A stretch of DNA of 41,339 bases, from contig LNEJ01000023.1 in assembly GCA_001464965.1 (NCBI GenBank), positions 1 to 41,339 of the forward strand, in the 5' to 3' direction. The notes under the pieces were generated by a model. It worked only from the letters and a program-made list of their open reading frames with translations. It did no database searches and was not told the DNA's origin. Numbering within the stretch: the first letter of the stretch is position 1; each line of letters begins with the position of its first letter. The translations under genes and the position numbers were made by a program. Origin of the DNA: Gammaproteobacteria bacterium Ga0074134 (GTDB lineage Bacteria; Pseudomonadota; Gammaproteobacteria; Ga0077554; Ga007554). Of the stretch, positions 28,075 to 37,198 are shown in pieces.

Positions 28075-29238
28075 TCACTTCGTCTTCTCCAACAGCAGCG
28101 CATCATAAACCGCCATATAGCGTTCCACCATGTGCGCCAGGCTGAACTCTTGTTCCACGCGCCGGCGCCCTGCCTCACCATGATGGCGCATCATCTGCGG
28201 GTCCTCAATATAGGATTGCAGTGCGCTGGCCATTGCTTGCGCATCGTTTGGGGGCACCAGCGTGCCGGTTTGCTTTTCCTTCACCAGTTCCGGGTTGCCA
28301 CCCACGCGGGTCGCCAGTACCGGCAGACCACTTGCCATGGATTCAAGGATGGTGTTGGAGATGCCTTCGGCAAGCGAGGGCAGCACAAAGATGTCCAGGC
28401 AACGCAACAGGTGCGATGTATCATCGCGGGAGCCGGGCAGCCAGCACAGATCGAGGGCGTTCGCCTGGCGCAGCAGTTCTTGTGCCTCGACCCGCAGCGG
28501 GCCATCGCCGATCAACACCAGACGCAGCCGGTCCCGGGTGCTGGGCAGGCGCTCCAGCAACAGCAGGAATGCCCGCACCAGGGTCAATTGATCCTTGACC
28601 GTTTGCATGCGCCCGAGGGTGCCGATGATTATGCTATCCTTATCGGCAAATCCCTCTACCGGTAAAGACTCACGTCCCCGCTGCGCTGGATGAAACAGCG
28701 TGCTGTCCACGCCGTTGCAGATGTGGACGATCTTTTTGCCCGGCACTTCGACCTGATTGCGCAACCATTGCTCCAGATCACGCGATAGAGGAATGTATCT
28801 GTCCACCAAGGGACGGAAGACGCGGCGCAGCAGGTTGTATTTACGGTTGGTGCCGTCAATGTCATGCACATCCCTGCCGTGCTCACCATGCACCCGGCCA
28901 GGCACACCGGCCAGTGCGGCGGGAAGCTGCGCCTCCAGTGCCGAAAGATTGCGGGTATGAACGATGTCTGGGCGAAGTTGACGCAACAAGCGCCACAAGC
29001 GCAGATAGGCGCCAAAATCCTTACCCTCGCGTTTATGCAGGGCATAACATTCCACACCTGCGCGGCGAATGCGCGCACGGAAATCAGGATTATAATCCGT
29101 CATGCAGATGATCGCATGGCGGTAGCGATTTTCCGGCATATGGTTGATGATGTTGATCAAACCATTTTCCAGCCCGCCCACATCCAGGCGATGGATGACG
29201 TGCGCCACCAGCGGCGGTTGTGTATGAGGCTTGTTCAT
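28075..29238 (-). CDS. Exosortase A-associated sugar transferase (TIGR03088/stp2-like)
   Basis: This 387-aa GT-B glycosyltransferase opens with VAHVIHRLDVGGLENGLINIINHMP and RPDIVHTRNLSALEAQ, both characteristic of the exosortase-associated stp2 family. The C-terminal donor domain has GTLGRMQTVKDQLTLVRAF and PSLAEGISNTILESMASGLPVLATRVGGNPELV. It would add a sugar to the cytoplasmic lipid-linked precursor. Its start overlaps the stop of the stp1-like gene by 4 bp, placing it last in the wecB unit. Confidence 0.92.
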   Translation of the reverse strand: MNKPHTQPPLVAHVIHRLDVGGLENGLINIINHMPENRYRHAIICMTDYNPDFRARIRRAGVECYALHKREGKDFGAYLRLWRLLRQLRPDIVHTRNLSALEAQLPAALAGVPGRVHGEHGRDVHDIDGTNRKYNLLRRVFRPLVDRYIPLSRDLEQWLRNQVEVPGKKIVHICNGVDSTLFHPAQRGRESLPVEGFADKDSIIIGTLGRMQTVKDQLTLVRAFLLLLERLPSTRDRLRLVLIGDGPLRVEAQELLRQANALDLCWLPGSRDDTSHLLRCLDIFVLPSLAEGISNTILESMASGLPVLATRVGGNPELVKEKQTGTLVPPNDAQAMASALQSYIEDPQMMRHHGEAGRRRVEQEFSLAHMVERYMAVYDALLLEKTK

Positions 29239-30476
29239 GCCGCCACTACGCTGGGTAGCGCATGCGGCGCATCATGTGCGCCACCCCCTTCCAGCAAATA
29301 GTCCAGACGCGCAAGATTTGATGACCAGTTGTAGCGTTGCAGCACGCATGTGCGCCCTGCCTTGCCCGTCTCCGCATTTATGTCACCACGCAATACTCGT
29401 GTGGCCAGTGTGGCTAAATCCGCAGGGTCATCAGCCACCAGCACACCGGCGGCGTCCTCGATACCCTCTGCTGCGGCCTTCGTCGCCAACACGGGTTTGG
29501 CCATGGCCATGGCCTCAAGCACCTTGTTTTGCACGCCACGCGCAATACGCAACGGTGCAACCGCCGCTGCCGCATGCGCAAGATAAGGGCGCACATCCGG
29601 CACCGCGCCAGTGACATGCACGCCAGGCAAGCTTGCCAATTGCCGCACCTCATCTGACGGGCGTCCGCCAACGATGTAAAAAAGCGCCTCCGGTATCTGC
29701 TCACGCACGAGGGGGAATACTTCGCGGGCAAACCAGCGCACCGCATCGGCATTCGCCCAGTAGTCCATCGCGCCAGTGAACACCAGCACCTTTTCGCCTG
29801 CCGCATAAGGATAGTCATAATCCCGCTCCGGCGAGAAATAGTCGCTGTCCACGCCATTATTGATATGGCTGACGCGCGCCGCAGCATCAGGCGCGAGTTT
29901 TTTGAACAGCTCAGCCTCCTCAAAGGACACAAATACACTGGCGTCAAAGTCGCTCGCTACCCGCCGGTCGTAATCCAGCAATCGCGTGGCTTCACGCCGG
30001 TAAACCGTGCTCATCGGCCAGGATTTGCTTTGTGCATATTGCCGCCATTTATCGGAGTCGACATCGACAAAATCAATCACACGGCGTGCGCCAGGCAAGG
30101 TGCGCCCCATCATGTACTGCGCCATTGCCGAGGAAAACACCAATACTCGCCGCACTGGACGGGCCGTCAAGAGTTGATCCACCCAGGCCTGCATGCCCGC
30201 ATTACGGTAATACGGTACCGTCAAAGGCTCGCCGCTAAAAAACCCGCCAACACTGCGCAGGCGCGCGAAACCGGGGTGCAGCGCCACAAAGTGCGTCTCG
30301 CCACACACTTCACGCAGCTGTGACACATAGCGCCAATCAGCTTTGTCATCCACAAAAGCAGCCAGATGAACGCGATACTTGCCGGCCAAGTGTTTGAGCA
30401 AATGAAACGAGCGGATCTTGTCGCCCTTATTGGGGGGGTATGGGATACGGTGCGCCAGAAACAGCAATTCCTGCAT
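29235..30476 (-). CDS. Exosortase A-associated sugar transferase (TIGR03087/stp1-like)
   Basis: The start MQELLFLAHRIPYPPNKGDK, followed by IRSFHLLKHLA, is the hallmark of this family, so the 12 extra codons upstream are not used; the ATG at 30476 follows the FemAB stop by 4 bp. The 413-aa protein is a GT-B enzyme: VFTGAMDYWANADAVRWF begins the donor domain and GVQNKVLEAMAMAKPVLATKAAAEGI is the nucleotide-sugar motif. Its position in an unbroken gene series with stp2 and wecB indicates repeat-unit assembly. Confidence 0.93.
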   Translation of the reverse strand: MQELLFLAHRIPYPPNKGDKIRSFHLLKHLAGKYRVHLAAFVDDKADWRYVSQLREVCGETHFVALHPGFARLRSVGGFFSGEPLTVPYYRNAGMQAWVDQLLTARPVRRVLVFSSAMAQYMMGRTLPGARRVIDFVDVDSDKWRQYAQSKSWPMSTVYRREATRLLDYDRRVASDFDASVFVSFEEAELFKKLAPDAAARVSHINNGVDSDYFSPERDYDYPYAAGEKVLVFTGAMDYWANADAVRWFAREVFPLVREQIPEALFYIVGGRPSDEVRQLASLPGVHVTGAVPDVRPYLAHAAAAVAPLRIARGVQNKVLEAMAMAKPVLATKAAAEGIEDAAGVLVADDPADLATLATRVLRGDINAETGKAGRTCVLQRYNWSSNLARLDYLLEGGGAHDAPHALPSVVAA

Positions 30477-30480
30477 GGCG

Positions 30481-31503
30481 CTATCCCAAATCTTTCGCGA
30501 GCTGCGGACCAATGATCTTGGTCAATGCAAAAGGCATGGCCTTCCATAGCCGGATAAATAACTGATATTTGGGGTTGAGCGGGTTGATATCGGGCATTTC
30601 CTTAATGCCCATCAAGCAGTGTTCGTAATAAAGCGGTTGTGGCTCAAAGCCCCAATGCTCCTTAAAGCTGTACGAACCCGTGCCCTTCTTGCTGCGCCCA
30701 AAATCAAACACCTTGACGCCCCGCTCACCGGCGCGGCGCATCAGCTCCCAATACATGAAATCATTCGCAGCCAATCCACGCGCTTCGCTTGTGCCACCAC
30801 CGTAATAGGGCAACACTTCATCGCGAAAATAAAAACTCATTACACTGCTCACCGTGCGCCCATCTTTGGTGATTGTAAGTACTTCACAATCCCTATCAAA
30901 TACTTGTTTGAGCATTTTATAGTATTTTCTACTGTTTACCGGTGTGCCAAGATAATGCACGCTACGCGCATAGGCATCATAGAAACGATCGATCCCCTCA
31001 TCAATTTCACCGCATAAATCATTCTTGATGCCCTTGCGCACCATGGCGCGCTGCTTGCGCGGAATCGCCAGCATGGTTTGTTCGGGGTCGGCATCGATCT
31101 CTTTGCGAAACGTGACGTACAGATCCTTGGCGGGCCAATCACTGTGTTGCGGTTGGAGATTGCGCAACTCCAGGTAATCCACTTTCAATTCCGCCGCTAG
31201 GCGTTGCGCCTCTTTATCCAGAGCACTACGCGCCGTTTCATTGGTGGCGGCAATGCCACCGTAAACGCAAAATGGAAGGGAAGTCAGCGCATTTCCAAAC
31301 AAACGGCTATTGACATGGCCTAACGGCAATACGCCCTGTATCTCACCATTATGCTCCGCATACAGGAAATAACCGCGATGCCCCAAGGCCCGTTCAATGA
31401 TCTCTTTCCAGCCGGCACGATGAAAAAAAGTGGCCTCCGGGCAGCCGGTAACAAAGTCATCCCAACGTACCCTGTCATTTGTATTGAGCTGTCTAACCTG
31501 CAT
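30481..31503 (-). CDS. FemAB-like GNAT-fold protein, exosortase A-associated
   Basis: This 340-aa protein belongs to the FemAB/peptidoglycan-bridge aminoacyltransferase fold (TIGR03019 type). It shows the double GNAT pattern: TFFHRAGWKEIIERALGH at the start, KQRAMVRKGIKND midway, and SYSFKEHWGFEPQPLYYE near the end, the last being a strong family mark. It may add an amino acid, via aminoacyl-tRNA, to an amino sugar in the polysaccharide, but acceptor and amino acid are unknown. Its first codons overlap the deacetylase gene by 11 bp. Confidence 0.9.
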   Translation of the reverse strand: MQVRQLNTNDRVRWDDFVTGCPEATFFHRAGWKEIIERALGHRGYFLYAEHNGEIQGVLPLGHVNSRLFGNALTSLPFCVYGGIAATNETARSALDKEAQRLAAELKVDYLELRNLQPQHSDWPAKDLYVTFRKEIDADPEQTMLAIPRKQRAMVRKGIKNDLCGEIDEGIDRFYDAYARSVHYLGTPVNSRKYYKMLKQVFDRDCEVLTITKDGRTVSSVMSFYFRDEVLPYYGGGTSEARGLAANDFMYWELMRRAGERGVKVFDFGRSKKGTGSYSFKEHWGFEPQPLYYEHCLMGIKEMPDINPLNPKYQLFIRLWKAMPFALTKIIGPQLAKDLG

Positions 31504-32395
31504 GCGATACAGCCAGTTTTTTTTCTACCGCCCAAACACTGGCCGCCCTGCTTCCATCCAAAAAGATGCGATCCATGCGATCCCAGTGAAAATCTTTCAG
31601 CAGGGCCGCCAGGCGTCCTTCCATGCGTTCCAGATTAACGTAATGGCGAAAACGGGTCTTGAGGCTGATGCCGTGCTGGCGCGGCTGGCCGGGGTCGATT
31701 TCCCATGGGTGGAAATAAAATACGCAGGACTCCCCGTCGACATTGTTGACACGGCGCATCGCCCAGCGTGACAACCCATAGGGCAGGAAGCGAAAATATC
31801 CGCCGCCGCCGCATGGCAGTTTGCGGTCAAACAGACTCACCGTGGTCACGGGTATCTCCAGTAGCCTTTGTTCGTCATGAGGATAAAAGGCAAAGCGCGG
31901 CGCTTCCGGCATGCCGTATAGATCATGGTAGATTGGATAGATGCTGGAGCTATACGCATGGCCAGTCTCGGCGAGTACGTCCAGAGCCCACAGATTGCGC
32001 GCGCCGATGGAATAACTCGCTGCACGATAACCGCGTATCTCAGCGCCGCCGATATCCTCCAGCAATTTTTTGGTGCGAGATACGTCCGCGCAAAATTCAT
32101 CGGGTTTCTGTTGCGTTACCCGCACATGCGAATAGCCATGGCTGGCCAGTTCATGGCCGCTATCCACAATACGCCGCACCAGTTGCGGATAGCGTTCCGC
32201 CAGCCAGCCCAGCATGAAAAAGGTTGCTTTTATGCCGTGTTGGTCAAACAAATCCATCACGCGATGGGTGTTCGCCTCAACACGGCACGGTAAAACATCC
32301 CATTGATCCCGGCGAATGTGTTTTTCAAACGCGGAGACCTGGAAATAATCCTCCACGTCCACGCTCATGGCGTTGCGCAAGGGAACCGGACTCAT
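31493..32395 (-). CDS. Polysaccharide deacetylase with DUF3473, exosortase A-associated
   Basis: The 300-aa protein carries NodB-type deacetylase motifs: SVDVEDYFQ (Asp13 and Asp16), HELASHGYSH with metal ligands His86 and His90, and RGYRAASYS. The C-terminal DUF3473 part includes CGGGGYFRFLPY and FYFHPWEIDPGQPR. It likely removes acetyl groups from N-acetylated sugars of the polymer or precursor. No signal peptide is seen. Upstream codons of the frame are a shadow of wecB; the start at 32395 overlaps the wecB stop as ATGA. Confidence 0.93.
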   Translation of the reverse strand: MSPVPLRNAMSVDVEDYFQVSAFEKHIRRDQWDVLPCRVEANTHRVMDLFDQHGIKATFFMLGWLAERYPQLVRRIVDSGHELASHGYSHVRVTQQKPDEFCADVSRTKKLLEDIGGAEIRGYRAASYSIGARNLWALDVLAETGHAYSSSIYPIYHDLYGMPEAPRFAFYPHDEQRLLEIPVTTVSLFDRKLPCGGGGYFRFLPYGLSRWAMRRVNNVDGESCVFYFHPWEIDPGQPRQHGISLKTRFRHYVNLERMEGRLAALLKDFHWDRMDRIFLDGSRAASVWAVEKKLAVSHAG

Positions 32396-33525
32396 GCCAG
32401 CCGTTCGCACAAAACACTTACGATACGTTGAGCGGCGCGCCCGTCCCACAACTCGGGCACCCTGCCCGCTTTGCCGCCATGGGTGACGATATCGTTGAAA
32501 GCGGCCAGGATCTTGGCGGGATCCGTGCCCACCACGGTATTCGTACCTTCCTCCGCGGTGATGGGCCGCTCGGTATTCTCGCGCAAGGTTATGCAAGGTA
32601 CGCCCAGCGCTGTGGTTTCCTCCTGGATGCCGCCAGAATCGGTCAGCACCAGGCGGGCCTGGGACATCAGCCCCAGCATCGCCAGGTAACCCTGCGGCGG
32701 CAGGCGCTGAATGCGCGGTGTATCAAGCAGTTTACTCAACCCCATCTCCGCAATGCGCGCCTCGGTGCGCGGATGTATCGGAAACACTAGCGGCAGGCGC
32801 TCACTGATGCCGCGCAAGGTTGTTAGTAATCGCGCAAGCACGACTGGATTATCCACATTGGAGGGGCGGTGCAAGGTAAGCACAGCGTAGCCATCCGGAT
32901 TACCGAGGAATAGTGCTGGATCGGTCACTGGCGCCAGCGTTTGCGACGCGGGCGTCGCCTGCCGCACATGGCGCAGCAAAGTATCTATCATCACATTGCC
33001 CACGAAATGGATGCGGCCGCCGTCGATGCCTTCACGCAACAAATTTTCGTGCGCGCTACGTTCCGTGGTGAACAGCAGATCGGAAATCTGGTCGGTAAGC
33101 ACGCGGTTGATTTCTTCCGGCATGGCGCGGTCGTAACTGCGCAAACCCGCCTCGACATGAATCACCGGCACACCCTTTTTTGCGGCCACCAGTGCGCAGG
33201 CGATAGTGGAATTGACATCACCCACCACCAGCACCGCTTGCGGCTGTTCAGCGTCCAGCACGGGTTCAAAGCGGCGCATCACCTCCGCTGTTTGCACTGC
33301 GTGGCTGCCGGAGCCTACCCCCAGATCCATGTCGGGATGAGGGATGCCCAATTGATTGAAAAACTGGTGTTTCATGGCCTCATCATAATGCTGACCCGTA
33401 TGCACCAGCCGCGCCTGTAGCGGCTTGGGTGCTGAAGCCAAGGCATCCATGATTGGGGCAATTTTCATGAAATTGGGGCGGGCGCCCACCACACAGATAA
33501 TTTTCGGGACGGTCTGGTTTGCCAA
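32392..33525 (-). CDS. wecB: UDP-N-acetylglucosamine 2-epimerase (non-hydrolysing)
   Basis: WecB interconverts UDP-GlcNAc and UDP-ManNAc, supplying a precursor for the polymer. The 377-aa protein has ICVVGARPNFMKIAPI at the N-terminus, VVGDVNST and VEAGLRSYDRAMPEEINR (catalytic acid residues), TLHRPSNVDN with the conserved His, and DSGGIQEETTALGVPCITLRENTERP. No wecC-type UDP-ManNAc dehydrogenase is adjacent, so ManNAc itself or a product made elsewhere may be used. It heads the third unit and has a 156-bp upstream gap containing a perfect palindrome. Confidence 0.95.
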   Translation of the reverse strand: MANQTVPKIICVVGARPNFMKIAPIMDALASAPKPLQARLVHTGQHYDEAMKHQFFNQLGIPHPDMDLGVGSGSHAVQTAEVMRRFEPVLDAEQPQAVLVVGDVNSTIACALVAAKKGVPVIHVEAGLRSYDRAMPEEINRVLTDQISDLLFTTERSAHENLLREGIDGGRIHFVGNVMIDTLLRHVRQATPASQTLAPVTDPALFLGNPDGYAVLTLHRPSNVDNPVVLARLLTTLRGISERLPLVFPIHPRTEARIAEMGLSKLLDTPRIQRLPPQGYLAMLGLMSQARLVLTDSGGIQEETTALGVPCITLRENTERPITAEEGTNTVVGTDPAKILAAFNDIVTHGGKAGRVPELWDGRAAQRIVSVLCERLA

Positions 33526-33625
33526 ATTTACCCCTGACTAAATAGTCTGATTTTTTTACAAAACGCAAAAGTACGCAGAAAGTGATTCAAGCTAAAAACA
33601 GCAGCGGACTTCACCAGCCATTTTC

Positions 33626-33639
33626 AGGTTACGTAACCT
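33626..33639. promoter_or_regulatory. 14-bp perfect palindrome AGGTTACGTAACCT upstream of wecB
   Basis: The palindrome lies 101 bp before the wecB start codon in the 156-bp gap after the ATPase gene. An uninterrupted perfect dyad at a unit boundary suggests an operator, but its regulator is unknown and no -10/-35 pair stands out. A T-rich run follows toward wecB. Confidence 0.4.
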
Positions 33640-33681
33640 CAATTTAATACGTTTTCATAGCGGGCAAATGAATTGCCGGCA

Positions 33682-34668
33682 TCAAGGGTTTGCTACAGAA
33701 TCGCTGTCTTGCGTGACGGCCCGGCGTATCAATCCCAGCTCGCGATGGATGGATTCCTGCAATGTCCGCATCGACAGCTCCAGTGCCGCAAGGCGTTGCT
33801 CAACCGCCGCGCCTGCAGGGGGTCCACCTGGAGCCTCCACGGCCTTGTTTGAACGGGGTGTTTCCTGGCGTAATTCCTCGTCAACCGCCGCAACGGTTTC
33901 CCCGTCAATCTCGTGGATTTCTTCCAGAAAACCATACAGCAGCAGGCGGTCGCAGAAGGTATTGATGCGGCGTGGTATGCCGCCAGTAGCCTGGTGGATG
34001 GCGGCATAAGCAGCGTCGGTGAATGCGGGATCCCCCGCCCACCCTGCCCTACGCAGACGATGCTCAATATAGGACTTGGTCTCATCCGCATCGAGCGGGT
34101 CCAAGTGATAGGCGGCAATCACACGCTGGCGCAACTGCTCCATGCCGTCCGACTGCAGGGTGTGGCGGAACTCCGCCTGGCCCAGCAAAAAACTTTGCAG
34201 CAGGGCCTTGTCACCTGTCTGAAAGTTAGACAACATGCGCAACTCCTCAAGGGACCGCACCGGGATATTTTGCGCCTCGTCAACCACCAGCAACACACGT
34301 TTACCCTCCCGGGCGCGCGCGGCCAGAAAAGTTTCCAGATTCTTGAGCAGCGCTGCCTTGCTGATTCCTTCGTGAGCCAAGCCAAATGAGGCCGACACCA
34401 TGCGCAGCATGTCATCCGCTTCGAGTTGCGTGGTCACCAATTGCGCAGCCACCACATTTTCTCTCACCAAATCGGTAAATAGGGTACGCATCAGGGTGGT
34501 TTTTCCGGTGCCAATGTCGCCCGTGATAACGATAAAACCTTCGCCCTGATTCAGGCCGTAGCGAAGATAAGCCATGGCGCGCTTATGGCTGCGGCTGCCA
34601 AAAAAGAAGCGCGGGTCCGGGCCAAGCTGAAACGGCTTGTCACGCAATTTATAGAAAGACTCATACAT
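33682..34668 (-). CDS. ExeA/GspA-like AAA ATPase, exosortase A-associated
   Basis: This 328-aa ATPase has the Walker A motif GDIGTGKT (residues 50-57), Walker B VLLVVDEAQ (125-133), and the family opener MYESFYKLRDKPFQLGPDPRFFF, found in the XrtA-associated ATPase family (TIGR03015) and in GspA/ExeA. The C-terminal end becomes acidic/coiled-coil-like without a clear membrane segment or peptidoglycan-binding domain. It probably energises or organises envelope export machinery, but the exact step is unknown. It follows the outer-membrane protein gene by 11 bp. Confidence 0.92.
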   Translation of the reverse strand: MYESFYKLRDKPFQLGPDPRFFFGSRSHKRAMAYLRYGLNQGEGFIVITGDIGTGKTTLMRTLFTDLVRENVVAAQLVTTQLEADDMLRMVSASFGLAHEGISKAALLKNLETFLAARAREGKRVLLVVDEAQNIPVRSLEELRMLSNFQTGDKALLQSFLLGQAEFRHTLQSDGMEQLRQRVIAAYHLDPLDADETKSYIEHRLRRAGWAGDPAFTDAAYAAIHQATGGIPRRINTFCDRLLLYGFLEEIHEIDGETVAAVDEELRQETPRSNKAVEAPGGPPAGAAVEQRLAALELSMRTLQESIHRELGLIRRAVTQDSDSVANP

Positions 34669-34679
34669 TGATTAAACCC

Positions 34680-36119
34680 TTAGAAAGTCATGTTCAAACT
34701 GGCGATAATCCTGTTCTCATCAAAACCGGCACCAGCAACACTGGAGGCACTCGTGAAATAACGATAATCAACTCTGCCTGTCAAATGGGGATTAATGTTG
34801 CGGCTTAGGCCAACACCCATATTCCAAAAAGTGTTCTGCCGGTTCAGCGGGGCGCCAAAATCCGTACGTTGCCAGCCGGCAGTGGTTATGGCCTGCGTGT
34901 TTGGCGCAAGGCGTAAACTCCATGAACCCTGCCCCCCATAGGATTCATCGATTCTCGGGTTGTTTTGAAATTCTAATCGTTGATCAAAAAAAGTCAGCGT
35001 AAAACTGTTTCTGCCAGGGTTGTATCCAACGGCAGCCTGCAGGCGCTTGATAATAAATACGTCGTTGGTGAGCGTAGGGGTATTCAGCGCCAGCAACACA
35101 GGAAACCCAGTGACAGGGTCGACAAAAGGATTACCCGTGGCAGGATTGACAATCACAAAAAGCTGTCTTTCAAACTCCAACTGGCGCACAGTCATTACAT
35201 TTTGCGTATAACTGGCTTGCCAGTTAGTGCGACGCGTAGAGTGATTCAAGTTAAAGGAATAGGTCGTTCCAAAAAACCGTTTTCCGTAGGTGGCTTGCAG
35301 CGATGTACGAGAAGTTGGCGCCCAGTTCGCGCCAGCGCTCCAGAAACTACCACTAGGCCGTTGTCCTGAAGCAGCAAAGGCATAACTATTCTGCTCATAG
35401 CCGCCCTGCGCAATCAGGCTGAATTTACGGCTCAGAATATAGCTCACATTGCCGGTGAGCATTTCGAACTTCACATCAGGACGCCCCGCCCCCTCAGAGC
35501 CGATTTTTTGCTGGCGATAATTCAATCCCCAGGGTATTTGATCAAAGCTCGGCCCGCTTTTTAAGCTTGCGGAAATCGTATTGGAAGTGCTATTAAATCC
35601 TCCGATCTGATAATTGACAGCGTCGTAGCTATAGCGCACCTCTGTAGATGCAGCCGAACCAAAATTGTGGCGCAGATAAGGACTCACCCGATATGTAATG
35701 ACATCGGTGGTGTTGCCGGTAACCGAAACATTGTCCAACGGCACAGGGCCAGTGCCTGAGATAAGCCGCTGGCCGATGGAACTGCTTGCGTCAACGAAAA
35801 AGGTGTCTTCTATGAGCGTGGCTGTCCCGTTTGCAGACAATTGATGGCGAATATTATTACGTGAACTGTCCTTTGCATAAAACAGATTTTGCATGCGGTA
35901 GTTCAAATTGAGTTTCAGCCTGGGCGCGTCGCCGGTTAATGAGACGCCCGGGTTGATCTGGGTAACGAACTCGCTCTGTTCTTTGCCGCGCGGGGCAAGT
36001 GTAATATTGTCGGAGTACGTTTCAGACAGATTCAAGGACGGTTTGACATTCCAATCCATCGCATGCGCCGCCGGGGTAGCCAGCATCGCCATGCAAAATA
36101 GCGATAACCTGCGCTGCAT
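34680..36119 (-). CDS. Outer-membrane beta-barrel protein, PEP-CTERM system-associated
   Basis: The product (479 aa from the ATG at 36119) has a signal peptide MQRRLSLFCMAMLATPAAHA followed by WNVKPSLNLSETYSDNITLAP, a typical outer-membrane barrel opening in this family (TIGR03016). Alternating aromatic/hydrophobic strands run to a C-terminus ending in IIASLNMTF, with the terminal Phe of barrel proteins. It may be the porin-like exit for the polysaccharide. A longer frame starts at 36155, but it would put 12 residues before the signal peptide and has no better ribosome-binding site. Confidence 0.88.
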   Translation of the reverse strand: MQRRLSLFCMAMLATPAAHAMDWNVKPSLNLSETYSDNITLAPRGKEQSEFVTQINPGVSLTGDAPRLKLNLNYRMQNLFYAKDSSRNNIRHQLSANGTATLIEDTFFVDASSSIGQRLISGTGPVPLDNVSVTGNTTDVITYRVSPYLRHNFGSAASTEVRYSYDAVNYQIGGFNSTSNTISASLKSGPSFDQIPWGLNYRQQKIGSEGAGRPDVKFEMLTGNVSYILSRKFSLIAQGGYEQNSYAFAASGQRPSGSFWSAGANWAPTSRTSLQATYGKRFFGTTYSFNLNHSTRRTNWQASYTQNVMTVRQLEFERQLFVIVNPATGNPFVDPVTGFPVLLALNTPTLTNDVFIIKRLQAAVGYNPGRNSFTLTFFDQRLEFQNNPRIDESYGGQGSWSLRLAPNTQAITTAGWQRTDFGAPLNRQNTFWNMGVGLSRNINPHLTGRVDYRYFTSASSVAGAGFDENRIIASLNMTF

Positions 36120-36167
36120 TAGTGAATCCACGCTCCACACTGTCAGGACAAGCATGTGTTGGATGGC

Positions 36168-37196
36168 TTACTGGCCGTAGGTGCCATAATAAGCCCCATA
36201 GTAGTCGGCACCGAAAGGCTGGCGGCTCTTATTCAAAACCAGATTGATGCTCTTGTTGGCATCGAGCAGCAATAATGCCTCTTTGAGCGCATCCTGTGTG
36301 GTCTTTTCCGATTCCACAACCACCACAATCTGTCCCATCAGGCTGGCAAGAACGCTTGCTTCCGTCGTGGCAAGCAATGGCGGGGAATCAAAAATCACAA
36401 TCCGGTCAGGATAACGCTGCGACAGTTCCCGCACTAGATTACGCATATTCTCGCTGGCCAGCAGTTCCGTGGAATGATGATGCCGCCGCCCTGCCGGCAG
36501 CAGTGTCAGCTTTGGGATATCGGTTCTGATTAATAGTTGTGACAAGTCGGGATGGTCGCCCGTCAGATAATCCACCAGTCCGGGGCCAGTTTCGATACCG
36601 AAATAGGCGGTAACGGCAGGCCGCGCCACATCGGCGTCTATTAGCAATACTGTGTTATCAAACTCCGTGGCAATGCTCATCGCCAGATTGATGGAGTTGA
36701 AGGTTTTGCCTTCGCCCGGAAAGGCGCTGGTAACCATGATCAGGTTGCCGTTTTCAACCAGAGCCGCCCCTTGCCCAAAAGCGTTTTTCAGTAAAGGACG
36801 CTTGATCATCCGGAACTCCTCGGCGATCTGGCTGCGTGCGGCATCGGGCGTTACCATGCCAGCCGCTCTGAGGCGTAGCATGTCGAGCTTGATCTCGCGC
36901 CCTGAAACCGCCAATGCCGTCTCTTGCCTGGCGGCAATGTGGGGCTGCTCTACGTTTGGCGATGAAGATAGGGTGGAGTGCTTGTCTTGCAGAGGCACTG
37001 ACTCAACATTGCTTGAGGCATTTATCGGCGGCGGAGAAAACCGCTCTTCAAATCTTTCGATAGCCTGCTGAATGGTGCTATGCAGTTGCGCCCTGTTTTC
37101 TGTGGGTGTTTCGGCCTTGCCTGCGGCAGAACCCCCTTCTGGAGTCGCGCTGCCTGGCCGTTCCATTTTTTCGATAGCTTTCTCGATTGTGCTCAT
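36168..37196 (-). CDS. BY-kinase-like ATPase, exosortase A-associated (TIGR03018)
   Basis: This 342-aa cytoplasmic protein has the bacterial tyrosine kinase core: Walker A TSAFPGEGKT (about 156-165), Walker A' VLLIDADVARPAV (183-195) and Walker B IVIFDSPPLLATTEA. The C-terminus ends in a tyrosine cluster (YYGAYYGTYGQ) that would be autophosphorylated. The first 95 residues are a low-complexity linker. It would pair with the adjacent Wzz-like chain-length protein, which lies 2 bp upstream and lacks its own kinase domain, to control chain length and export. Confidence 0.93.
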   Translation of the reverse strand: MSTIEKAIEKMERPGSATPEGGSAAGKAETPTENRAQLHSTIQQAIERFEERFSPPPINASSNVESVPLQDKHSTLSSSPNVEQPHIAARQETALAVSGREIKLDMLRLRAAGMVTPDAARSQIAEEFRMIKRPLLKNAFGQGAALVENGNLIMVTSAFPGEGKTFNSINLAMSIATEFDNTVLLIDADVARPAVTAYFGIETGPGLVDYLTGDHPDLSQLLIRTDIPKLTLLPAGRRHHHSTELLASENMRNLVRELSQRYPDRIVIFDSPPLLATTEASVLASLMGQIVVVVESEKTTQDALKEALLLLDANKSINLVLNKSRQPFGADYYGAYYGTYGQ

Positions 37197-37198
37197 GT

